Positions 57,984 through 64,000 of a stretch of 64,000 nucleotides of DNA are shown piece after piece. The notes under the pieces were generated by a model that searched no databases, was not told the DNA's origin, and worked only from the letters and a program-made list of their open reading frames with translations. The translations under genes and the position numbers were made by a program. The stretch's first letter is position 1. Every line of letters starts with the position of its first letter. The DNA is from Gari tellinella (taxonomy: Eukaryota; Mollusca; Bivalvia; Cardiida; Psammobiidae): positions 6,572,001-6,636,000 of the forward strand of contig OV277857.1 of assembly GCA_922989275.2 (NCBI GenBank), in the 5' to 3' direction.

Positions 57984-58324
57984 TAAAACAACTCCCTCCC
58001 TACATCGGTCCTCCCAACAACGACACCCTCCTTGCAAAATATCTTGTCGCAGTTCCCTAAACAGGACAATTATGGCTAACGCCTTTACTGTTTTAACATC
58101 GTCTGCTAAACATTTTCGTAACATATTGGACATTTTGACAGAAAACTTTCTGACGAGTTACAATCAGCTTGAATCGAGATCAAACGCCGCGTTTCGCGGC
58201 GTCTGATCTGGATTCAAACTGTTTGCAAATATAAGCCGATTTCCCTCCCTCTAACGACTCCCTCCGAAGAACGCACTTAATTGTTGTCTGCCATTGGATG
58301 TGGTTGTAGAGAGGGAGCACTGTA
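57984..58324 (+). mobile_element. MITE-B, full length
   Basis: 341 bp. The left tip is TAAAACAACTCCCTCCCTAC, the right tip GTAGAGAGGGAGCACTGTA. Core CAATCAGCTTGAATCGAGAT, AAACGCCGCGTTTCGCGGCGTC, GGATTCAAACTGTTTGC. Confidence 0.9.
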
Positions 58325-58677
58325 GTATCAACATACTTTCATATTCACAGCCGAAACTAAGAAATTCCAGTTTGTTAAGGAAATAACATATTTGTTTGAT
58401 CGGTAAACTCATAAAGCATGTATGTCTCCTAGAAACTGCAAAGTTAGGTAAGCAGGCTTTAATTAACTCGGGAGTGGTTACTTCAATGACTCTATTAACA
58501 TGGCTCCCTTTATTGCCAGGTAAAATTGATTGATGTTTAGGTTTGTTAAAGACATGTTGGCGGTAAACATTTTTATCCATTACCCTTCTAAATTACCAAA
58601 AACTTTTCAAAGTTGTTCAAAATTTAGTTCCAAATGATAGCTCTTCCTATAAATATGATGACTAAATGTTTAATGGA

Positions 58678-58765
58678 AGTTCCAAACAGTTGGAGTTTAT
58701 ATCAGACGCCGATGTACTTGACGTCGGATCTGGATTCAGACTGTTTATAAATAATAATCAGGCGA
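58678..58765. repeat. Core-1 remnant
   Basis: TCCAAACAGTTGGAGTTTAT, GACGCCGATGTACTTGACGTC and TCTGGATTCAGACTGTTTAT; a right arm of B type is suggested. Confidence 0.5.
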
Positions 58766-58932
58766 CGTTCAGCTGGTTAAGTGATGTTAAGATGATCATT
58801 TGCATGTAGTGGATAATTACGGAGCGTAATGAGCTGTCTATTCAAACTAGGTTAAGAACAAACAGTAATGTGCTGAAATGCTTTTCTGTACTAACGGTAT
58901 CTAGACATTTTCTCCTGTAGAAATACCAAAAT

Positions 58933-59185
58933 TTAACTCTTTTACTGCTAACACCGCCGAATGGCGACTTTTCAAACAGTTTGGATCTTGATCAGACGCC
59001 GCGAAACGCGGCGTCTGATCAGCATCCAAACTGTTTGACACTCGTGTCGATATGTTTTAAGTCATACAACATTGAATCCTACGTTGGAATCGTACTTACT
59101 CTTGCAAACAATTAAATTGAAGCAGACGACAATGAAACGGTGAAGGAGTAAAAATCTCCAATTCATTTGGCAGCGAAAGAGTTAA
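58933..59185 (+). mobile_element. MITE-D, full length
   Basis: 253 bp: TTAACTCTTTTACTGCTAAC and GGCAGCGAAAGAGTTAA. Core AAACAGTTTGGATCTTGATC, GACGCCGCGAAACGCGGCGTC, GCATCCAAACTGTTTGAC. Inner block CGGTGAAGGAGTAA about 38 bp from the end. Confidence 0.93.
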
Positions 59186-59272
59186 AAAGGCATATACAGG
59201 ACTGTAGTTCCTTATGAGATTACAGTTACTGTTACATGTAATATACAGCAGACACATCTATTCTATTTCGAT

Positions 59273-59510
59273 TTAACACACTGCAACCTAGCGACGAGTA
59301 TACTCGCCATGAACAAATCATATATCTATCAAGAGTACACGTGTGCTATGCAAACTGTGTAGATCCTGATCAGAGTCTCTGATCAGGATCTTTACTGTTT
59401 GTTTTTTGTAAAATATTGTTAAAAACCACCCTTATCATTAAACACAGATGGATTAGATTTAATTGTAAACTGGATTTGTCCATTTAAAATGTTAGGGGTA
59501 AATGAGTGAA
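59273..59510 (-). mobile_element. MITE-F with clipped hairpin
   Basis: TTAACACACTGCAACCTAGC at the left, TTAGGGGTAAATGAGTGAA at the right. The hairpin is GTGTAGATCCTGATCAGAG directly joined to TCTCTGATCAGGATC; the GGCTCC top is absent. Confidence 0.85.
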
Positions 59511-59514
59511 ACAA

Positions 59515-59590
59515 CCACCTGCATTATCGTACATAAAAAACTAAACATATTTTAGTGGTTGTAATATACGGGGCTTATTGAGTATGGAAT
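59515..59590. repeat. MITE-C right-end remnant
   Basis: CCACCTGCATTATCG, ATTTTAGTGGTTGTAATATA and GGGGCTTATTGAGTA match the last part of C. Confidence 0.5.
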
Positions 59591-60146
59591 GCAGAACCTT
59601 ATAAATTAATTTATATCTCATTTATGCAAACAATATTATCAACATAAGTTGTACACAAAAGGATATTTACAATAATCATTTGTACTTTACTTTTGACATA
59701 CAATGCTAAAGATTAAAAACAGAATAATTAAACAATCAAAGACATGTTCTTAATTTTTTGCATACATTTTTATAAGTGGTTTGATGAAAAATGCACATAT
59801 AACCAAACATGGATTATAAAACAAGTCGGGTAGATAAGCCCGCACCAGACTCTACATCTCGTGTGAGATCCGTATGTATGTTTTTATTATTTGTCGCAAT
59901 TCGGGATTTCTACTTTTGACAATACACTCATAATACACGTGTCTTGTTATACATGTATATGCGTCATGAGTGATTTATTCCGTAGAAGCAATTGGTATTG
60001 ATTAACGCATTGTGCACATTGTGGGTGAATAATTATATATAACTTTACACAGACACTGTGGATTAGACAATGCCAATGAATGACTATTGGTATGAAATAG
60101 AATGAAAACATTCGTTAAACGCCGCATTGAACACGTCAAGCAACAG
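59591..60146. other. Nothing recognised
   Basis: AT-rich, no element or gene recognised. Confidence 0.4.
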
Positions 60147-60396
60147 TACAATGGAGAAGACGTTATTCCTTCCCGCTTAAACGCATGCGAAATGCAAACG
60201 CAATGCACTAATACGTCGTACATTGAAAATGGCAACTTGTTGACAATTCTGACTCATTATTCTAATCTAAGTGGTAAACTGTTTGGAGCCTGATCCAACG
60301 ACGGTTTAACCGGCGTTCGATCTGACTCCAAGCTGATTGCAATAAAATAATAGTTAAACGCGTTAATTTGGAAAGAATAACGTCCCTTCCAATATA
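60147..60396 (-). mobile_element. MITE-A, diverged
   Basis: 250 bp. The left tip is TACAATGGAGAAGACGTTAT, the right tip CGTCCCTTCCAATATA. Core AAACTGTTTGGAGCCTGATC, then ACGACGGTTTAACCGGCGTT with drifted right shoulder. Confidence 0.82.
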
Positions 60397-60556
60397 CGTA
60401 CTAGTAATGCCATCAAAGACTAATGACTAAGTAAGTTGTACATGTTATCTGACAGAAACTTATCCCCATAATCGCAAATGCCTCGTGGAGTGTGACTTTG
60501 ACAAGGTTGTTTAAAAAGCATTTATTTACACATACCTTTAGATTTGAGATTAGTGA

Positions 60557-60806
60557 TACAGTGGAGAAAACGTTATTCTTTCCCAATAAACGCGTTTACG
60601 CTAAAACTATTATTTCTATTGCAAACAGTTTAGAGCCAGATAAGACGCCGGGTAACCCGGCGTCTGATCAGGCTTCAAACTGTTTGCCACCAAAATAAAA
60701 ATGAATTATCAGAATTGTCCAAAAGTTGTTCTTTTCTACGTTTTAGAGCTTTGCGTTTTCGTACGTTTGCGTTTAAACGGGAAAGAATAACAGATTCTCC
60801 ACTGTA
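60557..60806 (+). mobile_element. MITE-A, full length
   Basis: 250 bp, TA edges. Mixed tips: GAAAACG at the left, CAGATTCTCC at the right. The hairpin has AGATAAGACGCC. Confidence 0.95.
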
Positions 60807-61538
60807 AGTTTCCAAATACATTTGAAAAATTTCATTACCTAGCTTAATAGCTTGGTATTGCATGCAAAACATTTATGTCATGACTAGAGTTTGTACCAAG
60901 CGACATACCTTACAATAATGCTGTACGGATGATATTGAGTAAGCGGACGTGATATCAAACACAATACTATACATTTTAGTTCGCACTGCAGTAACAATGA
61001 AAAAAGTTCAAATATTCTCAATTATGTGAATGCATGCTTTATCAATACATGTAATAGTATGAAAATGATAACATTTATTTCACATGTTTTAAAACCCGTA
61101 AAAAAAAACAAAAAAGAAAAGCATGCACAATTAAGTTAATTGCAACGTTTCAAACAGATTATACACACCTCCTTTTATTTGAGTATTGGATCCGTAAATC
61201 CTTTTCCCCGGAAATCTAAATCTAACACTTCCACAAAGCTAAGCTAAAATCCAGATGCACACAGGTATTAATTTATACCACGGAGGTTTCTACAAGTATG
61301 CAATACTGCTCGGTATTAAAACGTTAGACTATCGTATGAGAGAGCGCCTAGGAAGGGGAGACGGCATGTAGGGCTGTAATCCAGGAACGGTGCGGGCTGA
61401 CAAGGTACTAGTCTTGTAGTTAGGCTAGTAATTCTGGTATTGGATTCTATTGAGTTTGTATGGTCAGTGCTAGGTCTTTACGATCATACGTTTGGATCAA
61501 CACATTTTATTTATCTACTTTATTATTGTTTACGTAAA
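60807..61538. other. Nothing recognised
   Basis: The longest blank in the last 15 kb. No inverted-repeat tips or convincing coding frame seen; A-rich stretch near 61100. Confidence 0.4.
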
Positions 61539-61788
61539 TACAGTGGAGAATGTGTTATTCTTTCCCAATAAACGCGTTTACGCTAAAACTATTATTTGCA
61601 GTGCAAACAGTTTGGAGCCAGATCAGACGCCGGGTAACCCGGCGTCTGATCAGACTCCAAACTGTTAGCCACCAAGATAAACATGAAATATCAGAATTGT
61701 CCAAAAGTTGTTCTTTTCTACGTTTTAGCGTTTTGCGTTTGCGTACGTTTGCGTTTAAACGGGAAAGAATAACAGATTCTCCACTGTA
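61539..61788 (+). mobile_element. MITE-A, full length
   Basis: 250 bp, TA edges. The left tip is the GAATGTG type. The hairpin has one change at the foot (CTGTTAGCC). Confidence 0.95.
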
Positions 61789-61881
61789 TGTCCTGTGTAT
61801 TTCCATTTTGAATCATATTGGCATGCCTGATTGAATAAAATGACAAGAAAGTCTAAACAGTCTGGGTCCTGGTGAGATGTT

Positions 61882-62141
61882 TACAGTGGAGAATCTGTTA
61901 TTCTTTCCCGTTTAAACGCAAACGTACGCAAACGTACGCAAACGCAAAGCACTAAAACGTAGAAAAGAACAACTTTTGGACAATTCTGATATTTCATGTT
62001 TATCTTGGTGGCAAACAGTTTGGAGCCTGATCAGACGCCGGGTTACCCGGCGTCTGATCTGGCTCCAAACTGTTTGCACTGCAAATAATAGTTTTAGCGT
62101 AAACGCGTTTATTGGGAAAGAATAACAGATTCTCCACTGTA
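61882..62141 (-). mobile_element. MITE-A with extra arm repeat
   Basis: 260 bp, TA edges. GTACGCAAAC is present twice in the long arm. Flanks AAACAGTCTGGGTCCTGGTG and CCAATCAGGATCCGAAAAG look like the two halves of an older core-1 into which it inserted. Confidence 0.95.
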
Positions 62142-62624
62142 CCTTCATGGGTCCAATCAGGATCCGAAAAGTTTTCAAAGTTCAATTATTTATTCATTTA
62201 AATGACATTTATTTCGTGTTGAGCGGGACTTCAAATCAACACGCGTTGACTTTTAGGACACGTAAGAGCTGTATTCAGATTTATGGGGAACTATTCGTTT
62301 GTTTATCTTGATTTAAATATAACATAAACTGAAAACAAACACAAAACAAACAAACTACCTCAACGAGGTAACACAGTCAATGTGTGCTCGATAAACAAAG
62401 CTACGTATTAAATGACCACCCCGCATAAGATGCTTCTTATATGTATTCTCTGAAGAACTGATAGGATAATTTATGACGTTATTATGTTTGCAGATTTTTC
62501 TAGATTCTGGAAAGTGTTTATTTTCTCTTTATATTTGTAAGCAGTTAAGATCACTTACTGGTTGCACTGCGCGTTCAAAATCATGGACAAGAAATTGTCA
62601 ATTCATATATTAAACAAAATAAAA

Positions 62625-62800
62625 CCTTACCCCTTCATCGTGTCATCAATTGTAAACAGTCATCGTCTGGTTTTAACTTTCAATTTCAAAAATCAGGTAT
62701 TTTGACTATAGAATATTGAAATTTATGTCAAACAGTTTGGATCCTGATCAGACGTCGCGTAACGCGGCGTCTGATCAGAATCTAAATAGCTTGCAAATAA
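62625..62800 (-). mobile_element. D2, inverted, end truncated
   Basis: CCTTACCCCTTCATCGTGTC, then TTTCAATTTCAAAAATCAGG. Core AAACAGTTTGGATCCTGATC, GACGTCGCGTAACGCGGCGTC, AGAATCTAAATAGCTTGC. Confidence 0.65.
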
Positions 62801-62840
62801 CCACTTGATTCTGTGTAAAGCAGAGTTGGGATTGGACGAC

Positions 62841-63082
62841 TACTACATTGTTTCATTCCCAATAAACGCGTTAAGGCAGAAACTATTATTTGCAGTGCAA
62901 ACAGTTAGGAGCCAGATCAGACGCCGGGTAACCCGGCGTCTGATCAGGCTCCAAACTGTTTGCCACCAAGATAAACATGAATTATCAGAATTGTCCAGAA
63001 GTTGTACTTTTCTACGTTTTAGTGTTTTGCGTTTGCGTACGTTTGCGTTTAAACGGGAAAGAATAACAGATTCTCCACCGTA
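62841..63082 (+). mobile_element. MITE-A, decayed left tip
   Basis: ACTACATTGTTTCATTCCCA replaces the usual tip, and CGCGTTAAGGCAGAAACTAT follows. The hairpin is intact and the right tip is CAGATTCTCCACCGTA. Confidence 0.88.
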
Positions 63083-63107
63083 AATCTCTCGAATACAGAA
63101 ACTTCAG

Positions 63108-63180
63108 CCATGTGGCGTCTAATCAGGATCTAAACTGTTTACAAATACCCACTGTACTCGGGATAAAGAAGTGAAAGGGT
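63108..63180 (+). repeat. Core-1 right-arm remnant
   Basis: TGTGGCGTCTAATCAGGATC, TAAACTGTTTACAAATACCC and GAAGTGAAAGGG match a D-type right half. Confidence 0.45.
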
Positions 63181-63195
63181 GTTTGATGTTTGAAA

Positions 63196-63520
63196 TACAG
63201 TGCTCCCCCCCTACAACGACTCCTTGCTTAAAACCATTAACAGGACAAGTATGTCCAACCTTTTCAAGACTGCAATGTCGCCTGCTTAAAATTGCCGTCT
63301 TCAGTTTTTCTCAAAGTTACATGTACATAATGGGTATTTTGACAGAAAACACTTAATGACGAGTGACAAGCAGCTTAAATCCAGATCAGACGCCGCGTTA
63401 AGCGGCGTCTGATCTTGATTCAAGCTGTTTGCAAATGGTCCTCCCTATGACGACTCCCACCAAACAACGCACACATTGTGTGTCTCCCGTTGGGTGTCGA
63501 TTTAGAGAGGGAGGGCTGTA
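63196..63520 (+). mobile_element. MITE-B, full length
   Basis: 325 bp: TACAGTGCTCCCCCCCTACA and TTAGAGAGGGAGGGCTGTA. Core ACAAGCAGCTTAAATCCAGA, GACGCCGCGTTAAGCGGCGTC, TTGATTCAAGCTGTTTGC. Confidence 0.93.
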
Positions 63521-63569
63521 TATACAAGTCAAGATTTGATCCTCGCTCGATGCCGTCAGTTAAGTGATA

Positions 63570-63690
63570 GTTGCAAACAGCTTGCCACTCGTAATTAAGC
63601 TTCTTTTAAATACACAGTTCCAAACGGAATTGAAAACAATCCCAGACGACGTTCTTTAAGCAGACGGTATTGAGACCGAGAAGGATTAGT
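63570..63690 (-). repeat. B-like arm remnant
   Basis: TTGCAAACAGCTTGCCACTC, CCCAGACGACGTTCTTTAAG and CAGACGGTATTGAGACC resemble an inverted B arm with the hairpin removed. Confidence 0.45.
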
Positions 63691-64000
63691 GTCGCGAGGG
63701 AACACTTGAGTGCAATGTTCTGACTAATCTGTCCCTAGATCAATGCATAGCTGTGGATTGATTACTGGAGTATTGTCTCGATGCACTACTGAAATGTAAA
63801 TGAAAATGTAAATGTCGACGATGATATGCATACCATTCTCTTGTCACCAGCTGCTTAGCCATTTTCAATTCTAAATACATTGTATTATGTTGTTTTCTTA
63901 TTGTCTATTTCTCGTTGTCGCCTACAGAACTATATTTAGTCCCTTTTATTGCTAAGAAACTACCTTCTTCAAGTATTACAATGCCAATACGCAGCATATT
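63691..64000. other. Nothing recognised
   Basis: No element or gene recognised up to the window end. Confidence 0.4.

Noticed and set aside
2355..59185. CRISPR-like array from repeated GACGCCG..CGGCGTC motifs
   Set aside because: Spacing is irregular, repeats are hairpins in complete MITEs, and the setting is eukaryotic.
61320..61480. Possible tRNA or SINE around AGAGCGCCTAGGAAGGGGAGA
   Set aside because: No A-box/B-box pair at proper spacing and no cloverleaf could be drawn.
2373..63083. Recurring open frames of 60-144 residues with phrases such as AVQTVWSQIRRRVTRRL and SLEPDQTPGNPASDQ in several frames
   Set aside because: They are the MITE-A or MITE-D hairpin read in different frames and on both strands. 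They start and stop at random relative to the element and differ by repeat mutations, so they are not genes.

Overview
The window looks like non-coding, AT-rich DNA from an animal genome, most likely a bivalve mollusc. The dense palindromic miniature elements and the single-exon peptide-receptor-like GPCR would fit a dreissenid-type mussel genome, but the species is an inference from general appearance and not from a database match. There is no bacterial-style gene layout. I see one convincing protein gene: an intronless rhodopsin-like GPCR of 451 residues on the minus strand at 13083-14438. Almost every other open frame comes from repeats, mainly from one hairpin read in several frames.

The rest is a graveyard of short non-autonomous DNA transposons (MITEs). 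By my rough hand tally they cover about 40 percent of the window. Two target-site classes are visible. TA-flanked families with CAGT termini (Tc1/mariner/pogo-like) are MITE-A (CAGTGGAG ends, 250 bp, about 50 copies or remnants), MITE-B (CAGTGCTCCCTCC ends, about 340 bp, 12 copies), MITE-C (CAGTAGAACCTCTC ends, about 200 bp) and MITE-J (CAGTCGAA ends). TTAA-flanked families with CCCTTT termini (piggyBac-like) are MITE-D (about 247 bp), MITE-E (about 252 bp), MITE-F (about 250 bp) and MITE-K (about 229 bp). Further foldback or inverted-repeat elements are FB-G, FB-H, FB-I, FB-L and FB-P (both with GGGGCCC tips), and two elements of about 900 bp, M and O. Family letters are my own labels.

The main observation is modularity. 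Families with unrelated ends and different target sites share the same central hairpins. Core-1 is about 67 bp, runs GCAAACAG...CTGTTTGC and carries GATCAG/CTGATC inside; it sits in A, B, D, F and K and, in part, in P. Core-2 is about 72 bp, runs CTTAAAGCA...TGCTTTAAG and carries AAAGCAGAA/TTCTGCTTT inside; it sits in C and E. Ends and cores therefore seem to recombine as modules. Some copies have lost the hairpin tip symmetrically, one D copy has a foreign core segment spliced in, and several are end-to-end chimeras.

Layout: 0-5 kb, old E, B and D elements with nested A copies, a tRNA-like stretch and foldback H. 5-12 kb, C, D2 (a D-like variant), F and A remnants, foldback I and a long blank (10.65-11.54 kb). 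12-15 kb, B, then J with a nested F just beyond the GPCR stop codon, then the GPCR and its blank upstream region. 15-25 kb, alternating B, A, D, F, E and L, plus a 114-bp tandem duplication. 25-30 kb, a microsatellite-bearing A, element M, an A-in-A nest, a tandem array of about 110 bp and a complete L foldback. 30-40 kb, E, K and N and the densest A cluster (about 12 copies in 6 kb). 40-48 kb, E, B, D, F and element O. 48-64 kb, scattered A, B, C, D, E, F and G, the P-in-A nest and an F-A-A triple nest. Nesting order shows A is the youngest burst: it sits inside D, E, F, B, J and older A, while only P was seen inside an A.
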